This document shows positions 8,511 through 16,348 of a DNA stretch of 39,818 nucleotides, in pieces. The DNA comes from Lachnospiraceae bacterium. GTDB taxonomy: Bacteria > Bacillota > Clostridia > Lachnospirales > Lachnospiraceae. Below the pieces are notes generated by a model, which was not told the origin of the DNA, did no database searches, and was given only the letters and a program-made list of their open reading frames with translations. Numbering within the stretch: position 1 is the first letter of the stretch; each line of letters begins with the position of its first letter. The stretch is taken from contig JAEEIK010000137.1 of NCBI GenBank assembly GCA_016281335.1, positions 1 through 39,818 of the forward strand, given 5' to 3'. The translations under genes and the position numbers were made by a program.

Positions 8511-9740
8511 TTATTCCGCAACACCTGCCGGCACATAGGCCTTTATGCTGATGCCTTCTTCAAGGTATTCTTCTTCCAGGATGCTTCCGTATCTGTGAAG
8601 TTTATCAAGGGTCCCCGCTTTGTCATATGGGATCAGATATTCCACATATTTTCTGCTCTTCTGAAGTATATCCTCTATAGTTGCCAGTACCCATTCCGTA
8701 TTATATCCGGTCTTAGCCGAGATCCTTGCACATGCATCTGCCTTAGTGTCTTTCAGCCATTCAGTTCCGTCAAGCAGATCCGCCTTATTAAAGACCGTTA
8801 TCACGGGCTTTCCCTTGATATCCAGATCCCGCAGCGTATCATAGACAACCTGTAAATGCATATCCAGCGCCGGATCCGAAGCATCTGCAACATGCAGGAT
8901 GATATCCGCATATTTTGCTTCTTCCAGCGTACTCCTGAAGGCATCGATAAGCTGATGAGGCAGCTTGTTGATAAACCCTACCGTATCCGTAAACAGCACT
9001 TCCTGTCCCCCTTTCAGCACACAGCTTCTTGTGGTAGGGTCAAGCGTAGCGAAAAGCTTATCCTCCGAAAGTACTGAAGCATCGGTAAGGAGATTCAGCA
9101 GTGTTGATTTTCCCGCGTTGGTGTATCCGACGATAGCGACAACGGGTGTCATGTTACCCATACGTTTTTTCCTCGTTGTCATACGCATACGCTGCATTTC
9201 CCTGATCTCAGAAGAAAGTCTGGCTATGCGTTTTCCTATCACTCTTCTGTCGCTTTCCAGCTTGCTCTCTCCGGGGCCTCTGGTACCGATACCGCCGCCC
9301 AATCTGGACATAGCCTTGCCGGCTCCCACAAGATGGCTGGAACGGTATTTAAGCTGTGCCATTTCCACCTGGAGTTTTCCCTCACTGGTATGTGCATGGG
9401 CTGCAAAAATATCCAATATCAGCATAGTCCTGTCTATCACCTTTGTATCCAGCAGTTCCGAGAGATTCCTCATCTGCGCCGGGGAAAGCTCATCATCACA
9501 TATTATACCATCTGCTTCGCGTGCCATAATGCTCATCTTAAGCTCGGCAGCCTTGCCGCTTCCTATGTAGCTTACGGGATCAGGCTTTGACATTTTCTGC
9601 TTCATTCTTCCCACTGCTATTCCGTCAGCGGTTTCCAGCAGCTCTGCCAGCTCATCAAGCGATGCATCCGCTTCTTCTTCCGATCCGCTGTAAACTATCA
9701 GCAAAATATATTTTTCTTTTCTTATATCATTTTCAAACAT
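8511..9740 (-). CDS. hflX: GTPase HflX (ribosome-associated)
   Basis: This 409-aa protein matches HflX, a GTPase that binds the 50S subunit and splits stalled or stressed ribosomes. The N-terminal domain contains YIGSGKAAEL and the characteristic SRLGGGIGTRGPGESKLE segment. The G domain has G1 GYTNAGKST near residue 207, G3 DTVGF and G4 NKAD. The start is the ATG at 9740, which has AGGAGG seven bases upstream. An in-frame TTG at 9758 would add six residues encoded by the ribosome site itself. REP-like copy 3 begins beside that ribosome site. Confidence 0.96.
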   Translation of the reverse strand: MFENDIRKEKYILLIVYSGSEEEADASLDELAELLETADGIAVGRMKQKMSKPDPVSYIGSGKAAELKMSIMAREADGIICDDELSPAQMRNLSELLDTKVIDRTMLILDIFAAHAHTSEGKLQVEMAQLKYRSSHLVGAGKAMSRLGGGIGTRGPGESKLESDRRVIGKRIARLSSEIREMQRMRMTTRKKRMGNMTPVVAIVGYTNAGKSTLLNLLTDASVLSEDKLFATLDPTTRSCVLKGGQEVLFTDTVGFINKLPHQLIDAFRSTLEEAKYADIILHVADASDPALDMHLQVVYDTLRDLDIKGKPVITVFNKADLLDGTEWLKDTKADACARISAKTGYNTEWVLATIEDILQKSRKYVEYLIPYDKAGTLDKLHRYGSILEEEYLEEGISIKAYVPAGVAE

Positions 9741-9754
9741 ACATCTACCTCCTC

Positions 9755-9784
9755 TCAATCACGGGGACGGTTCTCCGGTTGATT
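9755..9784. repeat. REP-like hairpin, copy 3
   Basis: The core GGACGGTT lies at 9765-9772 on the plus strand, with outer arms TCAATC and GGTTGA. With copy 4 it forms an inverted pair separated by about 48 bases, like a BIME. It abuts the hflX ribosome site. Confidence 0.75.
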
Positions 9785-9832
9785 CCAGCCGTTTTCTCCC
9801 CTCAAAATCCCTAACAGTCTCTGTTTTCAAGG

Positions 9833-9863
9833 CCAATCAGAGAACCGTCCCCCCGGTTGATTT
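9833..9863. repeat. REP-like hairpin, copy 4
   Basis: The core AACCGTCC lies at 9843-9850, with outer arms CCAATC and GGTTGATT. It overlaps the TAA stop codon region of the kinase/GNAT fusion gene and is in inverted orientation to copy 3. The 48 bases between copies 3 and 4 hold no recognisable gene. Confidence 0.75.
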
Positions 9864-10944
9864 AAACCTTCCTGCTATAGAGCCGGTCAGTCCCTCCGCC
9901 GTAATTGACTATATCCCTCACATAACTGTAGCCGTATTTCTCATACAGTCCTTCATATTCCGAAGGGATATAGCATACGTCAAAGCCCTGTTTTTTCGCA
10001 TAAGCTTCCGCATAAGCTATAAGTCTTCTGCAGATTCCCTTTTCCCTGTACTCTTCTGTCACGAACAGCGTGGATATCCAGGGGCATGTCTCGGGAAGCG
10101 GATAATAATCTGTCTTTAGCAGCGATGCCATGCCGACTATCTTCCCGTCGATAACGGCTGCAAACATAGTCTCCCAATCCGTATAATTCCAGCTTCTGAT
10201 ATTCTCTGCAGTATGCTCCTTAACCTCTGCCCAGGAACAGTTTTGAACGAATTCAAGCAATTCTGCGGCAAGAAACGTGTCTTTATCGACTTTCTTTATC
10301 TCTGCCAGACCGAAATGCTTCGCGACCAGCGCTGCCGTTTCCTCAATGCCCCTTTTGTCATCACGCTCCAGCCAGAAATACCCGCTCTTCTTAACATCCT
10401 GAAAATACTGCTCATTCAATGACTGCAGCGTTTCATTGCAGGTAGCCTTTGCCTTTTCGTAATCCGAAGCGCTGTGAATAAAATCGCTGAATCCCTGATG
10501 ATCCGGCCTGTTGCAGTAGTCTTCCACCAAATCCCTGGGTTCCTTTAGCATAAAAGCCATTCTGGAAGGATCGGTGACCATTGCCGCCTGTTCCAGTGTC
10601 AGATGACAGTCACAGATGATCGGTCCGTTCACTGACAGCCTCATCAGATCCAGCAGCACAAAGTCCAGCTGTTCCCTCGTATTCTGAAGCAGCCAGCTTT
10701 TATACTCTTCCACACTGCGCCCGAAAAACTCATCGGCATCCTTAAAACTTCTGTTCATTGCAGGCTGATGCTCTTTATCCGATATCCGCTGATGATCCTC
10801 AAAACGTTCATCTATGTCATATACGGGGATACCGAACTTTTTTCCCAGTGTCCTGGATACGACAGTCTTGCCGCCGCAGGGCGTACCTGCTATAAAATAC
10901 ACATTTTTTAAATATTCTTTTATTATATTATCCTGAAATATCAT
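9862..10944 (-). CDS. P-loop kinase fused to a GNAT acetyltransferase
   Basis: This 360-aa protein joins two domains. The N-terminal half (1 to about 205) is a shikimate-kinase-like P-loop enzyme with Walker A GTPCGGKTVVS near residue 20 and the strand VYDIDERFED after it. The C-terminal part (about 220-355) is a GNAT domain with ISTLFVTEEYREKGICRRLI, where R-x-x-G-I-C replaces the usual R-x-x-G-I-G, and LYEKYGY near the end. Substrates are unknown. The fusion places in one chain the two activities found as separate genes at 34-2818. A GGAG site precedes the ATG at 10944, and a 10-codon ORF lies about 45 bases further upstream. Confidence 0.85.
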   Translation of the reverse strand: MIFQDNIIKEYLKNVYFIAGTPCGGKTVVSRTLGKKFGIPVYDIDERFEDHQRISDKEHQPAMNRSFKDADEFFGRSVEEYKSWLLQNTREQLDFVLLDLMRLSVNGPIICDCHLTLEQAAMVTDPSRMAFMLKEPRDLVEDYCNRPDHQGFSDFIHSASDYEKAKATCNETLQSLNEQYFQDVKKSGYFWLERDDKRGIEETAALVAKHFGLAEIKKVDKDTFLAAELLEFVQNCSWAEVKEHTAENIRSWNYTDWETMFAAVIDGKIVGMASLLKTDYYPLPETCPWISTLFVTEEYREKGICRRLIAYAEAYAKKQGFDVCYIPSEYEGLYEKYGYSYVRDIVNYGGGTDRLYSRKV

Positions 10945-10988
10945 GATCTTTTTCTCCTTTTTCGTTGCTTATTTATTTACATTTCCGA

Positions 10989-11021
10989 TCAGATATCCTT
11001 AAGCCTTATAAATATCACCAT
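10989..11021 (-). CDS. Possible 10-aa small ORF with a perfect ribosome site
   Basis: An ATG at 11021 is preceded by AGGAGG at about 11030-11035 with normal spacing. It opens a short frame, MVIFIRLKDI, ending in TGA. It lies upstream of the kinase/GNAT gene on the same strand. It could be a leader peptide, the remnant of a longer gene broken by the adjacent repeat array, or chance. No function can be assigned. Confidence 0.3.
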   Translation of the reverse strand: MVIFIRLKDI

Positions 11022-11041
11022 TTTTCTTACCTCCTTATTTC

Positions 11042-11138
11042 TCAACCGGGGAACCGTCCCCCTGATCGTCAACTTTCAATCACGGAACCGTCCCCGTGAT
11101 TGTTAACTTTCAACCGCGGAACCGTCCCCCTGTTCGAT
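11042..11138. repeat. Tandem array of three REP-like hairpins, copies 5-7
   Basis: Three copies in the same orientation have cores GAACCGTCCCC at 11051, 11085 and 11119, an exact 34-base period. The linkers are nearly identical (CAACTTTCAA, TAACTTTCAA). The middle copy is a perfect 9-bp hairpin (CAATCACGG / CCGTGATTG) with loop AACCGTCC. The third copy lies inside the ABC-F reading frame and encodes its last dozen residues. Confidence 0.85.
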
Positions 11139-12665
11139 TCCGTTTTCGGTGAGTCTGTAAATGACGTCGCAGACTTCCGAAAGATATTTTCTGTCATGTG
11201 ATACGCTGATGATCGCTCCCGGAAATTCTTTAAGCATCAGTCTGATCACCGGCCCCGACAAAGGTGAGAAATTTCTCGTCGGTTCATCAAGTATCAGCAC
11301 GTTCGCACCGGACATGCTGAGTTTCAGCAGAAGTACCTTAGCCTTCTGTCCGCCCGATAATTCGCCTATGGGATGATCCATCTCATCAGCCGTATACTTA
11401 AGCGCTCCGAGATATGTACGTATCCTGGTCCTTTCCGCTTTGTCACCGCTTTTGTCCAGATAGTCAACCGGCGTCATGTCAGGATCCAGTAATTCTTCGT
11501 AGTTCTGAGGCATATACTCTGCCCTGATATCCTCTCTTTTAAGCAGTTCCTCCGCAATGCCGGAAAGCAGTGTTGTCTTCCCGCAACCGTTTAAGCCGAT
11601 GAGTCCGATTTTTTCGGATCCCCGTAACTTCAGCTCGATATTCTTTGAAAGCAATCTGCTTCCGTCTTTTGTCCTAAGTTCAGGGAGCATATATTCCAGC
11701 ACCCTTTTTCCCGCAGGTATCACGCTGTTCTTATCTCCGAGCTTAAAGAAGATCGCTTCCTCAGTTTCGGGGATATCGCTCATCTGCTCATCCTCACGTT
11801 CAAAACGCTTTTCCATTGCCTTGATGTTCTTCATCTTTTTCTTAAGCAGCTGACCTATGTGGTCTCTGTCCGCCCGGGAGATATTATCAAGCCGGCTGCC
11901 CACGCTCTGCTCCATACGCCTTATCTTTTCATCTCTTTTCTTCTTCTCCCTGCGTTCACCGAGCGCTATCTGTTCCTGCTTTTCAAAGCTGTTAAGCCGT
12001 TCCTTCACATACTGCTCATAAGGCATATTTGCCACTGTATGCCGACATTTCGTCTTCCTGCGTATCTGTTCGAAATGGATCACCCTGTTTGCCGTATGCT
12101 CGATCAGCACCTCATCATGAGATATGAAAAGCACTGCTCCGTCAAACTCATTGATGATGCGTTCCATAAGTTCGAGTGTCTCTATATCGATATCGTTTGA
12201 AGGTTCATCCAGAAGCAGTATGGTCGGCTTTTCCATCAGTATCCGCATCATCTGCGCCTTTACTCGTTCTCCGCCGGATAGTGTCCGCATCTTCTGTTCG
12301 CGGTAAAAGAACTCCTGCTCTACATGAAACTCTCCGGCCTGCATCGACAACTCTTTCGGAGTCATCTCATAAAAGGCTTCCTTTTCCGCAAAGTATGCAG
12401 CCACGCTTTTTTCTTCATCCTTCTTAGGCAATTCCTGAGGAAGATAGGCCATCATCTCCCTGCTGATCACCTTTTCGCCTTTATATTCTATATAATCATC
12501 CACCAGTTCCGGATCATATATCCACTTCATCAGTGTAGACTTCCCGTTACCTTCCTCGCCTATCATGACCGCTCTGTCCCCTTTATTCAGGACCAGCGAG
12601 AAATCTTCGAGTATGGTCCTCAGATCTTTTCTGTGTATGAAAGTAACATTCTTTAACTGAAACAT
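11103..12665 (-). CDS. ABC-F ATPase, antibiotic-resistance (ribosome protection) type
   Basis: This protein of about 520 aa has two ABC domains and no membrane segment, the ABC-F plan. The first domain has GEEGNGKST, LSGGE and LLDEPSNDID. A charged interdomain linker follows (GERREKKKRDEKIRR ... KKKMKNIKAMEKR). The second has GLNGCGKTT, LSGGQKAK and ILDEPTRNFSPLSGPVIR; as I recall, DEPTRNFSP occurs in Vga/Lsa-like resistance ABC-F proteins. Such proteins rescue ribosomes from drugs bound at the peptidyl-transferase centre. The ATG at 12665 follows AGGTGG; an earlier in-frame ATG at 12683 is less well placed. A uORF/terminator leader (12705-12835) suggests drug-induced attenuation. The last residues (EQGDGSAVES) come from a REP-like repeat. 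Confidence 0.9.
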   Translation of the reverse strand: MFQLKNVTFIHRKDLRTILEDFSLVLNKGDRAVMIGEEGNGKSTLMKWIYDPELVDDYIEYKGEKVISREMMAYLPQELPKKDEEKSVAAYFAEKEAFYEMTPKELSMQAGEFHVEQEFFYREQKMRTLSGGERVKAQMMRILMEKPTILLLDEPSNDIDIETLELMERIINEFDGAVLFISHDEVLIEHTANRVIHFEQIRRKTKCRHTVANMPYEQYVKERLNSFEKQEQIALGERREKKKRDEKIRRMEQSVGSRLDNISRADRDHIGQLLKKKMKNIKAMEKRFEREDEQMSDIPETEEAIFFKLGDKNSVIPAGKRVLEYMLPELRTKDGSRLLSKNIELKLRGSEKIGLIGLNGCGKTTLLSGIAEELLKREDIRAEYMPQNYEELLDPDMTPVDYLDKSGDKAERTRIRTYLGALKYTADEMDHPIGELSGGQKAKVLLLKLSMSGANVLILDEPTRNFSPLSGPVIRLMLKEFPGAIISVSHDRKYLSEVCDVIYRLTENGIEQGDGSAVES

Positions 12666-12697
12666 ACTACCACCTGCTTTCATGGGGAGTGCGCAAT

Positions 12698-12728
12698 AAA
12701 AAAATCTGTTTCACGTACGCAAAACAGA
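12698..12728 (-). terminator. Intrinsic terminator in the ABC-F leader (attenuator)
   Basis: On the minus strand TCTGTTTTGC and GTGAAACAGA form a 10-bp stem, including two G-U pairs, around the tetraloop GTAC. It is followed directly by seven Ts (12704-12698). It stands 33 bases before the ABC-F start codon, so it must be read through for expression. Its 5' arm is covered by the upstream ORF. Confidence 0.8.
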
Positions 12729-12770
12729 CTCACATAAATATACCCCTATACTGAACAGGTGCAAATACAT
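12711..12770 (-). CDS. Upstream leader peptide ORF of the ABC-F gene
   Basis: An ATG at 12770 opens a 19-codon frame, MYLHLFSIGVYLCESVLRT, ending in TGA inside the terminator loop. A ribosome stalled or slowed on it would cover the 5' arm of the terminator stem. This is the layout of leader-peptide attenuation in erm, cat and ABC-F genes. The ATG itself lacks a strong ribosome site. An in-frame TTG at 12803 with GAGGAG eleven bases upstream would give a 30-codon version. Confidence 0.55.
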   Translation of the reverse strand: MYLHLFSIGVYLCESVLRT

Positions 12771-12796
12771 GATAATCCGGAAGCGTACACAAACAA

Positions 12797-12858
12797 GTTG
12801 CAAATAAGCTGCAACTCCTCACTGTTTAATGTATACCAAAGCCAGATTATCTGATCCT
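12797..12858 (-). promoter_or_regulatory. Probable ABC-F promoter and leader hairpin
   Basis: The minus strand has an extended -10, TGG-TATACA (TATACA at 12835-12830), with only a weak -35 near 12858-12853. A leader of about 155 bases results. A 6-bp hairpin (GTTGCA / TGCAAC, 12815-12797) follows a GAGGAG site and could act as a pause or antiterminator partner. This block and the plus-strand promoter fill the intergenic stretch 12684-13045. Confidence 0.45.
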
Positions 12859-12958
12859 CATCTTCACACCTTTGCGCATAGCGCCCTTTCTTTATCTGAA
12901 TCGCATCATACCACAGGATAAATCTTTATGCAAGTATATTTTTTTAACATAACTATAA

Positions 12959-12987
12959 TTGCTTTTCCTTACTCTAACACTTATAAT
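12959..12987 (+). promoter_or_regulatory. Sigma-70-type promoter for the plus-strand island
   Basis: TTGCTT at 12959-12964 and a perfect TATAAT at 12982-12987 are separated by 17 bases. Transcription would begin near 12994, so the first gene must start downstream of that; ATG 13046 and ATG 13085 both fit. No other convincing promoter is seen inside the four-gene island. Confidence 0.7.
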
Positions 12988-13045
12988 ATGCTATGTGAGG
13001 GAAAACAGTATAAGCAATCAGATAGCCGGGATAAGCAAGCTGCAC

Positions 13046-14086
13046 ATGGTACGCTTTTATCACCTCTTCGGAGAAGAAAGTCCCATGTACGGTATTTTGG
13101 CCTATTATCAGGATAAGACCATCAATCTCTGCAATACGGATCCCTGCTTTGATCTGCTCTTTGAAAGACTGGCTTACGTGTATGGTCTTGAATCTTCTTC
13201 CTCCGTAATCATAACGGATGAGGAAACAAGAAAAATTCTTGAAAATGCAGCTGCCTTTTCCGATTGCTTCTATCATGAGCTTCTTTCGGATTATTCCCCG
13301 ATCACTACTCCCATGATAGTTCCCAAGGCCTACTCACACATATATTTACTTCCCATCGTCAAATATATCCTGAACAGTATCTATGTGGATACGAGCGACA
13401 GCCTGATCTTTCCTGAATATGATAAGATCTGGTTTGGAAAAGGCATGATCGATGCTACGAGAAACGGTCAGAACCTGCATTTCCCCTGCCGTATTCTCTC
13501 CCCCGATCCCGGCTATCATGAGATCACGCTTCTTAATGTACTCACAACGGGAAACACACTGAATGTCAGTATCGCATTTAATCGCAGAGATATTGCGCTT
13601 TCTTTTTACGACCGCTATTTCGGCTACGAAGGCTATATGACATACAGAACAGATAAAGACAGAGCGGCGTTTGAACTTAGCCTCTCTCAAAAAGATTCCG
13701 TAGTCTTTCACAGGGAAATGGAATATCAGCAGATAAAAGGATTTCCACCTGGTAACCGCATTCTTAAACTCACCCGTACAAAAAGCGATGACTGGTCCTG
13801 TTATGAACTTCCCTGGAACGGCCGCATTCATCTTGCATCGGCAAACGACTGTGAATACAGAGTAACGGTCAATGAAAGTAAAAAAATAAACATAAGCCGC
13901 TGCCTCTGTTATAAGAACCTCAAAGCAGAAGAAACAGAACTCACAGATCTTTGTGTTTACAGCTTGAATCTGTATGAACGTGAAGACCTGGCCGAGCTGC
14001 ATATGCTTAGAGAAGCCCCCCCTGTTTCCGGAACTTATGCTGCAGAATACGCCGGAACATTTTATAGCGCAGGCAATACCCCTTAA
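13046..14086 (+). CDS. Unknown protein, first gene of the AAA+/vWA-like/TelA-like island
   Basis: I do not recognise this protein of about 346 aa. It has no signal peptide, no membrane helix and no obvious catalytic motif. Mixed alpha/beta composition and several aromatic-rich strands (GYHEITLLNVL, VSIAFNRRD, GYEGYMTYR) suggest a globular cytoplasmic protein. The start is uncertain: ATG 13046 has a poor ribosome site, while ATG 13085 (MYGILAYYQDK) has GGAG eleven bases upstream. The frame is open further upstream, but that part precedes the predicted transcription start. It lies 18 bases before the AAA+ gene, so a substrate or sensor role for that ATPase is possible. Confidence 0.7.
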   Translation: MVRFYHLFGEESPMYGILAYYQDKTINLCNTDPCFDLLFERLAYVYGLESSSSVIITDEETRKILENAAAFSDCFYHELLSDYSPITTPMIVPKAYSHIYLLPIVKYILNSIYVDTSDSLIFPEYDKIWFGKGMIDATRNGQNLHFPCRILSPDPGYHEITLLNVLTTGNTLNVSIAFNRRDIALSFYDRYFGYEGYMTYRTDKDRAAFELSLSQKDSVVFHREMEYQQIKGFPPGNRILKLTRTKSDDWSCYELPWNGRIHLASANDCEYRVTVNESKKINISRCLCYKNLKAEETELTDLCVYSLNLYEREDLAELHMLREAPPVSGTYAAEYAGTFYSAGNTP

Positions 14087-14104
14087 AATTACAGGAGATA
14101 AAAA

Positions 14105-16348
14105 ATGGCAAACGATTATCTGAATGCAGGAAAAGCCGCAACCGGCAAAAAACTCAACAAAATCCTTGATGAGCTTAAAGATGATATAAACAAGCGCCAT
14201 CTTAAATCCGATCCTCTGAAAGAACTTGTTGACGGACTTGAACGCATAAAAATCGGTACAGAGCTTCCCAGGATCAAACCACTTGCGCTTTATCTCGATC
14301 TGATCGAAATGCTCCGTGCCGGATCCACGCAGCCCGGAAACTTTCCTACTCTCATAAACAGCGCGGAAGTCCTCTACGAAAATCTTTTCCTCTTTGGTGA
14401 AAAAACACCCGAGTTTGAAAAGACTGCTGAGATCTTTAAAGTACTTGCAGGCCAAAACGGATTGGTGATCAAAAGCTTCTTTGATCCCTATCTCTTTGCT
14501 TCCTTTACCGACAAGATCAATTACCTGACTCTTGTTAATGTGATTCACTCCGAAAGCAACGCCCTTAAGATATTTGACGGTCTCAGATCCTACGCGCTGG
14601 AAGCAAGACCCTTCTTTATCGATGACGAAGCTTATATGGCTTATTTACTGAATCTTGTCAGTAAAATGCGTTTCATCGCTCCCGATGAATACGGAGAGCA
14701 TTTAAAAAACGAGCTATGGAAATTACAGAGAGAAAACGGGCTCTATGATATAGATCCGCTCCGCCTTGCCGCAGTCGAGAAAAATGTACAGACAGCCGCT
14801 CTGACGATAGAAAACGGGAAAAGCGTTCTTGAATCCCTTGAGATAAAGAGCCGTGAGCTTGAACAACTCACCCGCGAACTGGAAGAACACACGCAGGAGA
14901 CCCTGCGTACCGCCGAAAGCATTCTTGAGAACAAGGCAAAAAACGCAAGAGATCTTATGGATGCAGAGCTTAATGATTATAAAGAAGCGGAGAAGAACGC
15001 CCTGCATCTTGAAAAAGATATCTTTGTTAAAGAACTTTTTTCCGATATCGAGAGCGAACTCACTAAATATAAGGCTATGGCCGGCGCCATAACCGGCTCC
15101 GCCGCAGCAGAGATCACTACCCTTTCGAAAGATGCCGACAAAGTGATCAGCCGCCTGAAAGAATCCATGGATAACGAAGAACGGCTGCGGGAGTATTCAA
15201 TACGTTCCCGCGAAGATAATGAGCTCCTGGAAAAGATAGCAAAACTGCAGCTCTTAAACGACAGCATGATAGACAGACTCGGAAAAGCCGCTGCAGCACC
15301 TGTCGAGGTCCCGGCTGATGCCGCCCCTCAGCTTCCGGTACAGACTTCAGAAGCCTGTAAAAATATGCCGGATACTTTATCCGACATTTCCCGTCCTCTT
15401 CCAAAACATCGAGCAATACCTGCAGTCAATCCTCTGCTTGATCGAAATGTTCCCTTCAAGGAAAGGTTTGCTCTGGCAATGAAGGAGAAAGAACGCAGGA
15501 TGGCGGCCGGCGAGATATTCCACGAAATGTTCGACGATGTCCTGATCGCCGTCATGGAAGAAGTCAATCCTTATCTTATCGGCCCTTCCGGCTGCGGTAA
15601 GACCTATATGGTCAGCCAGATAGGCGAGATCCTTAATATCGATCTCTCCGATATAGGTTACATCAACGAAGAATATGATATCCTTGGCTATGTAACGGCC
15701 ATGGGCGAATACAGCGAATCTAACTTTTACAGGCTGTACAAATACGGCGGCATAGCCTTCTGCGATGAGCTGGACAACGGAAACAGCAAAGCAACCGTAA
15801 AGCTGAATTCCTTCCTGGTCAACCGTGTACATGCAAGTTACTGTTTCCCCGGAGGTGAACGCGTAGAGAAACATCCCAATTTCCGTGTCATTGCTGCCGG
15901 AAACACAGACGGAAGCGGCGCTGACTTAAATTACAGCACCAGGGAACGCATAGAGGAATCTGTCCAGCAGCGTATGATCCCCATCTACGTTGATTATGAT
16001 AACCGTGTTGAAGAAGCAATACTCAAAAACTATCCCGACTGGTTCATCTTTGCCTGCGCTTTCCGCAAGGCTACAGATGAATGGAGCGCTGCCAGCGGCA
16101 TTCCCGCTCAGGGAATCTTTACCACCAGAGATGCTTTCCGCGTCAAAGAATACCTTGACAACGGCAGTTTCACTCCGGACAAGATCATGAGATATGAATT
16201 TGTCCAGACCAAGGAAAGCGAGTATCTCGGCTTTTTAAAGGAGGCTATCGGCAGACAGCTTACAACGGAATCCCCCGCTTACCCCATCTATCTGTTATTT
16301 GCGCAGGAAACAGACCGCATACGCCAGAATGGAAGATACGGCTCATGA
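14105..16348 (+). CDS. Coiled-coil AAA+ ATPase (MoxR/dynein-like AAA_5 type)
   Basis: This 747-aa protein has a helical N-terminal region (1 to about 215), a long charged coiled-coil stretch (about 220-390; LESLEIKSRELEQLTREL), a proline-rich linker (about 395-440) and a C-terminal AAA+ domain. The ATPase has Walker A GPSGCGKTY near 494, Walker B IAFCDELDN near 550, sensor-1 IAAGNTDGSG near 596 and arginine-rich STRERIEESVQQRM after it. This arrangement matches MoxR/AAA_5 ATPases, which usually act with vWA-domain proteins to remodel or activate targets. An AGGAG site precedes its ATG, and the vWA-like gene overlaps its stop by four bases (ATGA). Confidence 0.85.
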   Translation: MANDYLNAGKAATGKKLNKILDELKDDINKRHLKSDPLKELVDGLERIKIGTELPRIKPLALYLDLIEMLRAGSTQPGNFPTLINSAEVLYENLFLFGEKTPEFEKTAEIFKVLAGQNGLVIKSFFDPYLFASFTDKINYLTLVNVIHSESNALKIFDGLRSYALEARPFFIDDEAYMAYLLNLVSKMRFIAPDEYGEHLKNELWKLQRENGLYDIDPLRLAAVEKNVQTAALTIENGKSVLESLEIKSRELEQLTRELEEHTQETLRTAESILENKAKNARDLMDAELNDYKEAEKNALHLEKDIFVKELFSDIESELTKYKAMAGAITGSAAAEITTLSKDADKVISRLKESMDNEERLREYSIRSREDNELLEKIAKLQLLNDSMIDRLGKAAAAPVEVPADAAPQLPVQTSEACKNMPDTLSDISRPLPKHRAIPAVNPLLDRNVPFKERFALAMKEKERRMAAGEIFHEMFDDVLIAVMEEVNPYLIGPSGCGKTYMVSQIGEILNIDLSDIGYINEEYDILGYVTAMGEYSESNFYRLYKYGGIAFCDELDNGNSKATVKLNSFLVNRVHASYCFPGGERVEKHPNFRVIAAGNTDGSGADLNYSTRERIEESVQQRMIPIYVDYDNRVEEAILKNYPDWFIFACAFRKATDEWSAASGIPAQGIFTTRDAFRVKEYLDNGSFTPDKIMRYEFVQTKESEYLGFLKEAIGRQLTTESPAYPIYLLFAQETDRIRQNGRYGS

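Noticed and set aside
9741-9758. Six-codon N-terminal extension of HflX from an in-frame TTG
   Set aside because: The extension would be encoded by the ribosome-binding site itself (AGGAGG), and the ATG at 9740 has ideal spacing.
2213-11138. REP-like hairpins as ordinary terminators or as a CRISPR array
   Set aside because: They lack T-runs, several are imperfect, and orientation varies relative to genes, so they are not simple terminators. The three tandem units have repeat-like rather than unique spacers, and no cas genes are present, so they are not CRISPR.
13346-14548. A 400-codon open frame on the minus strand across the plus-strand island
   Set aside because: It lies opposite two better-supported plus-strand genes with a strong promoter and ribosome site. 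Its translation is rich in Phe, Cys and Lys with no recognisable domain, and its start has no ribosome site. It is the antisense shadow of real genes.
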